From assembly GCA_003993805.1 (NCBI GenBank), contig RSEF01000003.1, positions 58,249,395 through 58,313,394 on the forward strand: a stretch of DNA of 64,000 nt. Direction: 5' to 3'. Position numbers and translations under genes: made by a program. Below the pieces are notes generated by a model, which was not told where the DNA came from, did no database searches, and was given only the letters and a program-made list of their open reading frames with translations. Position 1 is the first letter of the stretch. The number at the start of each line of letters is the position of its first letter. Source of the stretch: Himantopus leucocephalus (taxonomy: Eukaryota > Chordata > Aves > Charadriiformes > Recurvirostridae). Below are positions 34,415 to 46,790 of this stretch, piece after piece.

Positions 34415-37304
34415 AGCTTTTATCCAACGGAATCATGTCTTTTGCCTAAAGAACTAACAGCTTATTACTGTACCTGTTAGGGGAGTGGAGTTATACATTC
34501 ACAATCCCATCACCTGTGACAATGAAATCACTGTTTCAGTGTCATATTAGCAATTAATGGTACAGTAGGAATCTCTGTTTTCATTTTACAAACAGTGGAG
34601 CTAGAAACATAGGAATGCAGTGGCTTGTTGTAAGCGCAATACTGAAGAAAGTACTGTGAACACTGCTCAAGATTTAGAATTCATCTTGCAATATTTAGAT
34701 TATTGGAATGGGAAAATGCTGAATCTGTAAAAAAACTTGAGCATAAGAATGTTCTATTAAAATTCTTACTCAGATTTTATTATTTCAAACAGCTATTTAA
34801 AAAGTATAATAGCTTTAAAATGTTAACTAAGATTAGTGCTTTCCTCCTGAAATGAGACCATATGAGAAAGCTGACAGATTCACAATGGGAAGGACCTTTT
34901 TCTATATATAAATTATTTGGGTATTATCTGAGACATAAGTCAAAGTTGAGGGAAACTTGAGGACATTTGTATTTCATTTTAAAACATGCTGGAAAAAACA
35001 TCTCTTGATACTTCAGAGAGAGTTATTTTGATGGTGTTCCAACCCAATCCCCCACAACTGTACGGACTGCTACATGTATTCTTGATTATTGGTTCTTGCT
35101 CCTTTTGTGTAAACACTTACAATTTTGTATATGTATGGGTAATTAAGAGAAAGTACTAATATTTATCAGAGATGAACCTGACACTGGAGGCAGAGATTCT
35201 AAACAACATGAACTTTTAGGGAGATTTACTTCATAGCTGTTCCATCTTTTTAAGAGGCTGAAAAAAGGGCCTGTTCTTCAGCCATTAAAGCAGTATAGGT
35301 TCATCTCTGGTATTAGTGTCATAGAGCTTTGTATTTCCAGCTAATATTCTTCCTGTCTGCTGTGTTGTGGAGACTTTTTGGACTTGGGATTTAATTAAAA
35401 TATCTTGGAAACTGAATTTTGAGTCTTTATGAGGTCTGCCCTTGCAATTATAGAGCTCTTGATTGTCAAAAATCCATCCATGCTGTTTAAAAGAAAGAAT
35501 AAGTAGTCTTTTAACTGACGTGACATAATAATTGAGTACACCATAAAGCATGTCTGATTTATGTAATAACTTTAATGACATATTATCTGATCTGTATTTC
35601 TTTGCAAGCTGCCAGACCAAATCCACGTATTCTTTATAGCTGCACTATTTTGCAGGGACTAAAATAAGTCTGATATTCAAAGCAAAAGGATGAGGAAAAG
35701 AAAATCAAACATAAGCATGCATTAAAGTTTAATTGGTCGTATCCTTTTAAGAGTGTAGAGTCTTTGACAGCAGGTTTGAAAAGGGTAGTATGAAACTTGT
35801 AAATGTATGCTTAAGCATTTTAGTTGACTGAGATTTAATAGATAAAACATCTGATACTGTTTGTGTTGCTTTCTGATACGAGATAGCATGCTAATCGGGA
35901 CAGTGATTTGGATGAGATTTTAATTGTTTTGGGAAATTTAGACTAAATCAGTCTTAAACTTTTTTGACAGTAATGCTGTACAGACCTGGGGAATAAGCTT
36001 CTTTTTTACAGTGCTTCATGCAAGATAGACCCCTCAATTTCAGTATCAAACTGAATTACTGTAAATTATTTCATGTATATTACTGTGGTGTTACACTGTG
36101 ATTGGAAAAGCTGCTTTTCAGTTGAAAGAAGGATGCAGAACATTGATCCGTGTAGAAATATATATATTACATTGCTATAAAAAAATCAGAAGTTGCTTTT
36201 CTTTTGGGATCATACCACTATTTACTAATACCAGCTTCAGCCCCTGGCACTTGAAGGAGGAAAGTCAGTTTTCCTGTTTCTATTTATAAAATAATTAAAA
36301 GAACTTTAGGGCTTTTATATTTCATGGAAAAATAAGCAAGCTATGATATAATGCTATATTAGTTTGAGGCTTTTCAATTAAAATTGCTACTATTATTTTT
36401 TTGGTAATTGAATTATATGAAAAGGAAGTACATACCTAAGAAGGTTGCAAATTAAAATTTAGTATTTCTTAAAGCGTATAAAATATTTTCTGTTGGCCAT
36501 GTTTATGCTGACCCTCTAGATTCCTCTAGGAAACCAGGGAATAAGCAATGAAAAAGCCAGAAGCAGGTTTTTTGAGTGATAATTTGCAAATGTGTATTAT
36601 GCGTAAGGAGAAATTAAAATAAGTGTCTCTGAAGGGAATGGAGATGAAAATGCTAATATAAAAGTTGAAGAATTTCTTAGAGAAGCTATCAGGACATTCT
36701 TTCTGAAATTAGATTAGTGTTTTGAAGATTTATCATAAAATCCTCATGAACTCTGTAAAAGTAAACATATTCTAATACCGACCTTCAGACCACAGTACCT
36801 GAATTCGCATATTGAATTTTATTTTGCATAAAACTAGTTTGCTCCAATCATTTATTTTTTAATTTAGAAGTTTTGTAACAGCCCATCAAACCATGTTTGA
36901 AGCCACATTTTAAAGCTGCTAATATTTGATGCAAGAGACTCTTGAGTATTTATCATCCAAACTGGTGCCTAAAGTAAATTATAGCAAAACGTTTCCATTC
37001 CATTAAGTATAGCCTGCAGGACAACTTTAAATGTGGCAGATAGCCTAAAAGTACAAAGCAATGTTGTAGAACAGTTCAAAAAGTGTACATATTTGAAAAT
37101 GTCATGAGAATGTAGGTAGATAGCCTGTAATTATTCCAAATTGGAATTTGTGGTAGGCGCTGGAGTTTATGGCCCCATTGTTGAATACTGTGTGAGCTTT
37201 AAGTGTTGACTGATTCATTTTACAGCCACTCTGAATGATAAAGTATCAACCCATAGCTCCTCTTAAACTAATTCCCAATAGATGTGAACACAGTATTAAA
37301 TAAA
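34415..37304 (+). other. VTA1: Putative VTA1 3' UTR and candidate poly(A) signals
   Basis: AT-rich DNA after the VTA1 stop. ATTAAA occurs at 34,756-34,761, giving a UTR of about 0.35 kb. The first canonical AATAAA that I find on the plus strand is at 37,299-37,304, followed by a G/T-richer stretch, giving about 2.9 kb. I cannot decide between them without transcripts. An antisense open frame at 35,285-35,643 lies inside. Confidence 0.35.
35285..35643 (-). other. Unrecognised 119-codon open frame antisense to VTA1 3' region, possible terminal exon
   Basis: On the minus strand a reading frame stays open from just after a cag (possible splice acceptor, about 35,644) to a stop at 35,285. It has ordinary protein-like composition, for example YKEYVDLVWQLAKKYRSDNM near its start. 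There is no in-frame ATG at the beginning; the first is at NM. A TTTATT at 34,777-34,782 on the plus strand would be an AATAAA about 0.5 kb past the stop. I recognise no family. It could be a chance frame in an AT-rich UTR, a decayed retrogene piece, or the last exon of an unannotated antisense transcript. Confidence 0.2.
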
Positions 37305-37886
37305 AGAATGCGCATGCTATGGCCAACAGCTCTCCCTTCTTCAGTATGATTGCACCTACACGTGCGTTGGGCTTTCTGCTTTGGATTGTGAATTCTCAAT
37401 CTTCTCAGTCTTGTTCAGGAAAGGAGAAAGAAGTGTTTTCTGTCAGATGTTCCGTGTTCAGTTTTGCAGCTTATGTAAGCTAGAATTTTAGTAAATCTGT
37501 TCAGTCTTTGTTACTTAAAAGGCTTTTGGTATTACTTAATGTTTTTGCAGTTCTTTATACTTTTTCCTCTCTGCAGGGAAAGTTCCATACAGGATTCCTA
37601 CAACAGTCTTGAAAAAGTGTCTTGCAGAGCAGCTCGTTGTTTATGAAATGGTGGAAATATTTTCAAATGTGCACTAATTGGATCTACTAGTACTGGAGGT
37701 GTTCTTTTCTAATTGGTGCAGTCATTTCAGCTGGAATTTTTAATGATGTACTTTGTAAGTGAAGTTTCAGAAGCACAGACTGAAGTATGATCATATTTTA
37801 GGATGTGATTGTAATTGTAGTATTTGATGCTATATAATACCTACGAGAAATTAACAACAGAGAAACTTCCTGTCTGAAGTAGGATC

Positions 37887-37908
37887 GGGGGGGGGGGGGG
37901 GGCCCCAN
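37887..37908. repeat. G16 homopolymer, CCCC and an N
   Basis: Sixteen G's are followed by CCCC, A and a single N at 37,908. Such a long G run next to an N is more likely a low-quality contig end than real sequence. No duplicated flank is seen here, unlike at the other single N's. Confidence 0.8.
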
Positions 37909-40900
37909 TCTGTGCATTTATAACGTAATGCTTGAGTATTTATAATATGCATGTAAATTCAGCGGTGGGCTATAAGAATGCCTGCCATATTTAGTACCTT
38001 GTTTACAAGTATTGGAAACGTGTCAGATACAAATATAGAGACACTGCTTACAAGTGTTGTTCTTAATGCTAAACCTTAAATGTACTAGTATAGTGCTGGA
38101 AGTGAACTTTTAATTTTGCAGTATTCCAAGTGAGTGATGTTTTGATTTTCTGCTTTTTCATTTCAACAGTAGAATAGGATCCTGGTACAAAAAGAATGAG
38201 AGTCTCAAAGTAGGAACTTTGTAAATAAGAGCATTGGAAACAAACTAGAAAGAGAATGGAGACATATACTAGGGGAGGAAAAAGAAATCACGCTCTCCAC
38301 AGATTGGGAGGGGCACAAAAATAATTGCAGAAGAAAATGGGAGAAATACATAGAATCCAACATGGGATGGGAGTGTAGCAGGGACCAGAATGAGGTTAGA
38401 GTTGTTAGCTGATTTATTTAGAACCTTGAAAGAGATGAGAAAGAAGGCAAAAGATTAGAGGAGGGGTTGGGAGGAGCACTAGAATGACAAAAAATCCCCA
38501 CTTTTTTTACAGCAAACTGGGAAAAATGTGGGTTATAGAACAGGAGAAAGTTAACCTAGCTGAGGAAATGATAGCAGAGACTAAGCCTAGCTCTAAAAGG
38601 GAAGAAAAAAAATACAAGTTGACAGCATTCTGAAAAGGGAAGGGAGCAGATCTTCTCATCCTTGGGACATTTGTGCTCATTAAAATATGTCATATTTATG
38701 AGATAATTAAAATTGCCCTGTTGGAAAACTTAGGAGACTGCATAAATAACTTTATGGTATGTGCAGACAACTCCAGAGGTTCATGTTTGTCCTTAAAATG
38801 CTATCTCCTAGTTTTTTTGCTTTCCTTCCTGTTTTGATTTGCCTCCCCCTTTTCACTCTCTGTATTTATTCTGTGGTGTTCCCATAGCTAGAGGGGAGGT
38901 TTTTGTGGTTCAATACAATGCTAAGTATGAGTGATAGCCCACATGTTTAGACATTCTCAGGTAATTTGGGAAGATTAACAGATCTTGGTTTTACGTGGTG
39001 TGTGCCATGGAGAAAAATGTAGCGATTGTACTTCCCTCGTGAGCTTCAGAGGCTCCTGGCAGCAGTATGACTACAATATTTAAAGAAGGATATGTGGAAA
39101 TTAACTCTACTTGGTGCCATATTTCCAATTGGAGCCCAACAAATTGATCTCTAGGATTTTGGAGACCTAAAGCTAAGTGGTGGGTGAAATTGTCAACTTC
39201 TCCTTGCCACAATTAACCCATCTGTAAAATGGGCTTCTTTAGATTTAACACTTCTTAATATCGTCAGGATATAGTCAGGATCCTGATGAGTAATGACAAC
39301 ACAAGGGTTGATTATGGTAACAAGTTCCCGAAATAGATAGAGTTTTTGGAAGAAGCAGAGAAGGTATTAATATGTAATGAGAACGTGTATAATAAGAATA
39401 GAAGAAATGGAAAGAAACTTGATAGGATAATTTAGGGGACAATGGGCAGGAATGAGGAGATCTGAGATACAGAGTTGTAAGTCATGGGCAGCCGTTTATA
39501 TAGAGTAGTAGCATCTAATGCAAATCCTAAGACATTGGATTTATCAGAGGACCAACATAACCTCTATTCTACAATACTGAAATAAGTATAAATCCAGTAA
39601 TAACTTTTAACAGATCTTTAAGTTCAGAGTTAGTATTTTACAGCAGAAGAACAGCAAATAAAGCAATTGTATTAAAAAAATAAATTGTGATCAACATCAG
39701 GCCTCTTGGTTTAACCACAAGCTTAAGTTCAGATGGTGAACAAAAGACCTGAAGTTCTAACATGGGTATGATAGCATATAGTATATTTTCTCCTAGCCCA
39801 TGCATTCTGACCCCTACCCCAGGTGGTTTGGGACAATAGGTTTTTAGAAAGTAAATGTGATTAATTTAGTTTACCTGAAATGAAGTAATGCTTGACATAA
39901 GGCTCTAAAAATACTCGGGTGGAAATAGATTAATGTGAGAATTGAAAGATGGATTAAAGCTGTTGGAAAAAGAGACTGCAGTAAGTTCTGAATTATTTTC
40001 AGGATGGAAATGGAAAGAGATCATCCCAGAGATACATCCTGTTTCATATATCAGTGACTTAAGTTGAGGTCACCATCTAAGGCACGTGTAATTTGTGGAT
40101 GAGATGAAGTTGGGAGGTATTGCAAGTACTGCAAAGAACTGGGGAAAATTCTGTGGTTCTGACTGAAGGACTAGAATGGAGTGAAACTGAAAGCACAAAA
40201 TACAAAGTCACTCACTTCGATTCTAACGAGAAAATTTTAAAATAAAAATTAGGATACTGGAAGCTAAAGTAATTCTGATCAGCCTCACTTAGTTCAGCAG
40301 GCTAATAAAAATTTAGGATGCATTGGATGAGATTGTTTCAATACAGAGAGTAAGTTAACTGTCACAGTACTGGGTTTGATTCTGATCATTGTTGATGAAA
40401 GTTCTTTACTGGTAAGAGATGCAAAGATGGGCTACTGAGATGATGAAAATCTTATTTTTTGAAAATAGATTCATTATGGACTGGCTTTCTTAAGGCATTA
40501 AGGACAAAGCATTAATTTATTTTAAGACATCTTGATAAATTTATGGATTGGATTGCAGGATTGAAGTAGTTCTAGAGTTAAAATTTCAGTTTGTCAGTCA
40601 CTGAGCTTTTGGGAACATTTTTGGGGCTTCTGATCAACCTTGAGGTAATTAGGCCCATCCCCCAAAATACCGTGAAGTATTACCGCAAAAAAAGGTATTG
40701 CAGGACCTGAGATGTTCTGATAACCTGATTTCTCTGTGTCTTCCAGTGATGCATCATTTTGTCTTGATGAGGTCTAATGTTTGTTATGATGCATTGCAAG
40801 CATGTTGTGAACAATAGTGAGCGTGAGGCAGAATGAAGAGATTTATATGCGTTGTATGAATTCAATACTTAGTGTAATGTTTGCTTGTGAATGTGGAAGA

Positions 40901-41257
40901 ATATCCACAGTCGCATGTTTCTGAATGCAGATACCTTTTAAACTTGCAATATGAAAAGCTTATCAAAGATTTAGATGTATAGCATATTGTCAAAATATGG
41001 AACTGCTCAAATAGAGGCCGTACCTGTTGGTGTGGATATGACTTTGCAGGAGCTAGCCCATACTGAAATCCCTGTAAGGAAATACTTCTTTTTTTGCTGA
41101 AGGTAATCAAGTGTATCAGCACAGTCTTGGGAAAAATACTTTATTCAGTGTAAATATTAAATCTCTATTTGTGAAACAAGAATGCAGGTACTCATGACTG
41201 CTGCACTTCAGCTCAGCAGCCCTTTGATAATAGGAGCTTTACACACATGTGGTCTTT

Positions 41258-41352
41258 ATCCTACACTTACTTGCCTGAGTAACTTCACCCATGTGAATGG
41301 TCCTCAATAGAGGCAATGTACTCATGTACATAAGTGTTTGCTGTGTTTGGGC
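41258..41352. repeat. Fossil amniote interspersed repeat fragment
   Basis: The phrases 'acttacttgcctgagtaac', 'cccatgtgaatggtcct' and 'tactcatgtacataagtgtt' followed by 'tgtttggg' follow the order of a very common old amniote repeat ('cttactcacgtgagtagtccc...actcatgtgcataagtgtttgc'). Recognised by pattern only. Confidence 0.4.
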
Positions 41353-42495
41353 AGAAAGATTTCTTTGCTTGTTCAGTAAAATATAGCAAGAACAATGGCA
41401 ATGGCTTTAATGGATCCAAGTGTGGTATGCTGCTGGTTCACCAGTATGGGGGTTCTAATCTCATAGTCTTTATACTGACAGATTTTGAGACACTTTTTTC
41501 CATTTATCTTTTTTGTTGGGAAAGGCTGAGGTTCTATTTGTACTTTATGCAAAAGAATAACGATAAATCTTATTGAACCTAATTTCACTAGACTTGCAGA
41601 AAAGGACAGTACTCCTTTGAAGGCTCTGCCAGTATATTTTATGGTACAGACAGATCTAAACCCAGCTCTTACTAGCTAAGAAATTTTTTATCTTCAGCAA
41701 CACCTGCAGGAATGTGCATGAGCCCCACAGGACAGGCTCTGCCATGTATACTGCAGGTGTTCATGAAAGAGGGCAACTTCTGTTCTTGTTCACTCTCAAC
41801 CACCTGCCTAAATCAGAACATTCAGCTCTTTCCAAGAGAGCATTGTGAATGCTGCTGAAGCTTTCTTCCTCTTACCGTATAGCTTTAGGTGATACATTTC
41901 TCCCACAGACTCTTTGGCGTACTTGGCGGTTGTCCTTGCTGAAGCTCAAGTGAGATACAAACAGTATAACTGAAATATTTGTTGGTACTCTTCGGTCAGC
42001 TTTCTGTGAAGTAATCTGTAAATGTTTCTGCCTGTATATGTCAGGTTTACAGATCCATGTGTATTTGGTCAAATCACTAAGCTCTTTGAACCTAAGCACC
42101 TTGGAGTATGCTAGACACCTTGCAGTAGCAAGCCTTTCTAGCACCTGCAATTTCTTCAGTTTCTGAAAATGGAAATACTTATCAAGATTACTCTCTACTG
42201 AAATCTAAATCCTAATTCCACAACTTCATCTGTCACAGTTCATCTTTTCAGAGATCATCTTGCCTCTTTTGACTGCTTTGATCAGTCTTTCCAGTCACTG
42301 TAGACACAGATGCTGCCACAAACATCTGTGCACCGTGCAAATCTTCAGGACAAGTCTCAGGACAGCCCACTTATTTTTGCCCTTGGTTCACACAGCTCCA
42401 GTTTTAGAATAAAAATAAGATTACTTTTTACAAGCATTCACTTTCAGTGGCTAGTGTTCTGTCAGTCTCCTGTCTAGAAATTTCTTGATCTTCAG

Positions 42496-42676
42496 TCATA
42501 GAATCATAGAATGGTTGAGGCTGGAAGGGACCTTAAAGATCATCTAGTTCCAACCCCCATGCCATGGGCAGGACACCTCCCACTAGACCAGGCTGCTCAA
42601 AGCCCCATCCAGCCTGGCCTTGAACGCTGCCAGGGATGGGGCATCCACAGCTTCCCTGGGCAATCTGTTCCAGTGC
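42496..42676 (-). mobile_element. CR1 LINE 3' fragment, antisense
   Basis: Intact reversed octamer tail (tcatagaatcatagaatgg), ggctggaagggacctta, tgccatgggcagg, agaccaggctgctcaaagc, and a stop after caatctgttccagtgc. It is close to the copies at 17,221 and 33,059, and looks young judging by the intact tail. Confidence 0.95.
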
Positions 42677-43528
42677 ATAAGGAAGTCCACTTGCTTGTCT
42701 TTTTAGTCCTCAGCTATGCAAAATGTAAGGACTCGAGCTCCCAAGAGAAGACATCTAGTTACGCTCTCAACTTAAAAGCTCTTTCACATTCAAGTCTTTA
42801 GAAAAGGGAAATGCAAAACACAGGGTGGGAACCTTGAGTTTTCCAGACATAATGTTTTTAGAGACTGCAGAGGGTTTCTCTTTGTAAGGCACTCTAGAGA
42901 AGACATGACGAGTGTCAGCCATTTTTCTGAAACTCTGTCTATTAAGACTTTGATTTAAAGTGGTTTCTTGAGATTTTGGCAAGCAACTAGCTGAAGTACT
43001 TTGCAAGGATAATATGTTGGGTCGGTCTACATCTTGGTAGATTCCTCCATCATCACTCCAAAACAAAGGTCTTGCTGACTGTTACTGAGTGGGTAAGTTA
43101 GAAATACTTGACATTTTACTCAAATATCAAATAACTTTGACAAAAAGTGCAAAAGAGGCTTGTTTTATTCATGTGACCAAACACATTAGCCACCATGTCT
43201 ACTGCAGCCTTTAAAAAGAGTGAGCAAACCAGGAGTGAGTGGCTTGGTTTATAGTAGAAGGCTGTCAAGCACTTGACAATTTGATAACATTTGAAGACTC
43301 ACTAAGTAATTTCTTCTTGGATTCTGATATGTTGGTAGCACAAAGCTATTGTCATATAAATCTCCAAGCCTCCCAGGAGGATACCAGAGCACATGCACTA
43401 ACGTCTGCTGTGTGTCTCTTGATTCCTGAAGAAAATTTATCCTGCAATGAGAAATAATCCTTTGAAGGAAACCACGTTTAGCACCTGTACAGTGAGGTTG
43501 TCATTTTGATTGAGGTTATCATTTTTGC
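42677..43528. other. Intergenic DNA between two CR1 copies, nothing recognised
   Basis: About 0.85 kb. A minus-strand frame of 99 codons (42,767-43,066) shows no family resemblance. Confidence 0.5.
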
Positions 43529-44018
43529 CCTGAGCACAGGAAAGACATGGGCCTGTTAGAGCAGGTCCAGGGAAGGGCCACAAAAATGGTCAGAGGGCTG
43601 GAACATCTCTCCTATGAGGACAGGCTGAGGGAGTTGGGGTTCAGCCTGGAGAAGAGAACGCTCTGGGGAGATCTCATTGCAGCCTTTCAGTACTTAAGGG
43701 CACCTACAGGAAACATGGGGACAAACATTTTAGTAGGGCTTGTAGCAATAAGACCAAGGGTAATGGTTTTAAACTAAAAGAGGGCAGATTTAGACTAGAT
43801 ATAAGGAAGAAATTTTTTACAATGAAGGTGGTGAAACATGGGACCAGGTTGCCCAGGGAGGTGGTAGATGCCCCATCCCTGGAAACGTTCAAGGTCAGGT
43901 TGGACAGGGCTCTGAGCAACCTGATCTAGTTGAAGATGTCCCTGCCCATTGCAGGGGAGGTTGGACTAGATGACCTTTAAAGGTCCCTTCCAACCCAAAC
44001 AATTCTATGATTCTATGA
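43529..44018 (+). mobile_element. CR1 LINE, 5'-truncated, sense, intact tail
   Basis: 490 bases. It starts inside the CR1 3' region (cctgagcacaggaaagacatgg) and ends with a perfect octamer tail (attctatgattctatga). It shares nearly all of its blocks with the copy at 30,111, but is truncated further at the 5' end and carries fewer indels. The 76-codon open frame in it is a CR1 UTR by-product and not a gene. Confidence 0.97.
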
Positions 44019-46524
44019 TAAGGATAGCTACCTGATATTTTTTGTCTCTAAGGGACCTCCGTTCACTCTAAAAAATAGTAAATCCGTTGTATGTGCTATG
44101 CTCTCTAACCCGCAGTCTCCCAAATCCCCCACAGGCAGCTTCCTGCAGACTCCATTTATGAACCTCCATGGAAGTACTGATATGAAGGCTGACGTTACAC
44201 ATTCTAGCTACAAAGGAATTGTTTTGAGGTCTTTTTGTAGAATGCAGTCCAAATTGTTCATCATCTGTGTACTGTGACTGGCCTCTTTGACCTCATGTAA
44301 TTTTAGATGCTGGTTACCTTCAGTGTTTGATAGTTCCTAACCTCAGACATGTTCAAAATTATAAAACAGTTTTTCTTCACTAGATTTGAACTACTGGGGT
44401 TTTCTTCTCTTCTAGAACTCCTCCCATGAGACTCCCATTACCTCATTAGACTTGCTAATAGAATCAGGCCCAGAATATGCCTAGGAGAGAGGGAATTTAA
44501 ATTATTTCTTGTCATCAAAAATCAATATATCATAAGCCAGTCTTAAATCTTAAAAACATGAATATATTTTTGCATTTAGGTGGAGAATATCACAGATGTC
44601 ATCTTCAGTGGTTCAGATTTTTCAATTAAATCAGACCTGATGAGGATTGTTCCAGATTTCAGTCCTCTTTGTAGTCCCGGAGGGTGGTCCTCTTCACTTT
44701 CCTGGGAGTCAGGCAATGGATCAAGTGCTTCAAGCACTGAATACAGAAGCCAAGGTACAGCTGGTGGTTGTAGCTGCGGGTTTCTGAATATTCTCTCCTA
44801 TGTTTGAAGCATTTAGTGATGGCTTCTCCTTTTACTGAAAGGCACAGTCCTTGTTGTCACTTAATCTTGTCGTTGTATTTTTGATTTACCAGCCTTTTGG
44901 CCAAGGACTATACTGTCTCCTGTAAAAAAACATATTTTTTTTCTACTAGCTATCCATCTGGTCAGGAGAGTGGGAAAGAGACAGTTTCTAGGGTACAAAC
45001 CTGATGTTCTACATCCTTTGAGGAGTAGGTTACTTCAAGGATTCACCGTAAATGTGGTTTGGTTTTTTTTTTCCTGGAGACTGGTATTGAAGTTTCACTT
45101 GAAACCATTGTCTGCCTTCATCCTTAAGCGTGTTCACAGAACCAAGGCTAGGTGAGTGCTGTATTGGTTTCATCTTTTCCTGTTCACAGGAGAAGTTCCT
45201 CCAGGTTGTCTTCTTGTCTGTGTCTATAAGCAATCGGCAGTTTTGCTGTGGATGTTCTCTCAGTGAGACTGTGACAAGGTGACATGCGGAGAGATAGAAC
45301 CATGGATGATAGTGGGGCAGATGCTGCGCCATTGTAAAGGAGTGGATGGAGGTGGTTGAAACCGAAATTTGCTAGCTAGCGCTGTTGTATCTGGAGGTAA
45401 TGCATCCTAGGAGGAATTAGTTGTAGGTAACTAATCTCTTTCATACAAGTTTTTAAGATAACTTTTCATCACTAAAATGACCATATCAGATACAGTTGAT
45501 TAAGATGCGATGTAAATTATAAAGTTAATGCATATGCAAAATATAAAATAATAGAAAATTTAGGGTGGATGTTCATATTTATCCTTCTTTCCAGCTATGC
45601 TCTGGGCAGTGCCCAGTAAAAGGACTTTATTTGGAAATCACATCTCACACAAAAATTTCCACACAGAAGTGGATGGAAGAAAGAAAAATGAACCCAGATT
45701 CTGAAGTAAAACAAATGTTAAAAATGGAACTGCCTACATCTTCATTGCAGTGGGGGTTTTGGGGGGCATGTATCCTAATTTCTGCTTTCAATGCTGTAAG
45801 CTTCTATTTTTATTCTATGAAGGCATCATAATAAGATTAATATGTGCCTAACTCCTCTAAGTGTAAGTGAAATTACAGTTTTTAATGTAATTAATATGTC
45901 TCTGGTGAGATGTAATTGAAACCAGAGAGTTTATTTGAAGTCTCAAAATAGTAAAATGTGCAAGAGGCCAAAAGTGGGAGAGGAAACTTCCCCAGCAAAA
46001 TTCACTCATCCTTTAAGTATTTTTCTTAGCGGATTACACCATGGATTCATTTGATTGTCCAGAATGAGAGATTTGCACAGACATTTTGTATCCAGAGTTT
46101 TTACTAAGTTAAAGTGGTCAACTAACTACTATTTGACTTAAAATTGTATTTTAGACCAAATAGAGGCAAAGTAAAAAGCTTGGAAAATGTTGATGCAAAT
46201 TTGTATTTTGCCTCATAGACATTTAAACATACTCCACGGGAAGTTGGGAAGTGGGGCCTTAAAAGTTAACATAGCATATCCATTTTTGTCTGATATTTCT
46301 TTAAATGCTACATTTGCCACCAAATGTAGGGTCATCACTTGCACACTTGCATTAGGGCATTTGCAAACAAGGCAACGTGCTTTATGATCACACTAGATCC
46401 TGGAATCTGTTGCAAACATTCAGCTGTTGAATGCAAATAAAGGTTTTTTCAGTGGTTCCCTTCACCAGTACCACACATTCTGATTAGTGTCATCAAAATA
46501 GGCAGGGAGAGAAGAAAATGACCT

Positions 46525-46790
46525 GGTCAGATTCTACATGAAAAGAAAGCTAATAAAATTCATCATAGGAACATTGGTCTCCACCTTAGTAATGTCTGAT
46601 TCTGTCATACGTAATTTAGTGTTTAGCTGTCCAGTTTTCTCCTTATGGGAGGAGANTCGGTCAGATTCTACATGAAAAGGAAAGCTAATAAAATTCATCA
46701 TAGGAACACTGGTCTCCACCTTGGTAATGTCTGATTCTGTCATATATAATTTAGTGTTTAGCTGTCCAGTTTTCTCCTTATGGGAGGAGA
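46525..46790. repeat. 131-base direct duplication across a single N (join at 46,656)
   Basis: 46,525-46,655 recurs at 46,659-46,790 with a one-base insertion and about four substitutions. The N and two extra bases sit at the boundary. An open frame on the minus strand therefore reads the same peptide twice. Probable unmerged contig overlap. Confidence 0.88.

Larger units (their letters stand above)
37305..42495. other. Intergenic DNA downstream of VTA1
   Basis: No gene recognised. Purine-rich stretches occur near 38,160-38,650. In human the next gene in this direction is ADGRG6, but no reading frame with its CUB, pentraxin or 7TM sequence is seen here or later in the window. Confidence 0.5.

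Noticed and set aside
43547..43777. 76-codon frame with a coherent-looking sequence (also at 30,441-30,689)
   Set aside because: Both are the same stretch of the CR1 3' region read in one frame; not an independent gene.
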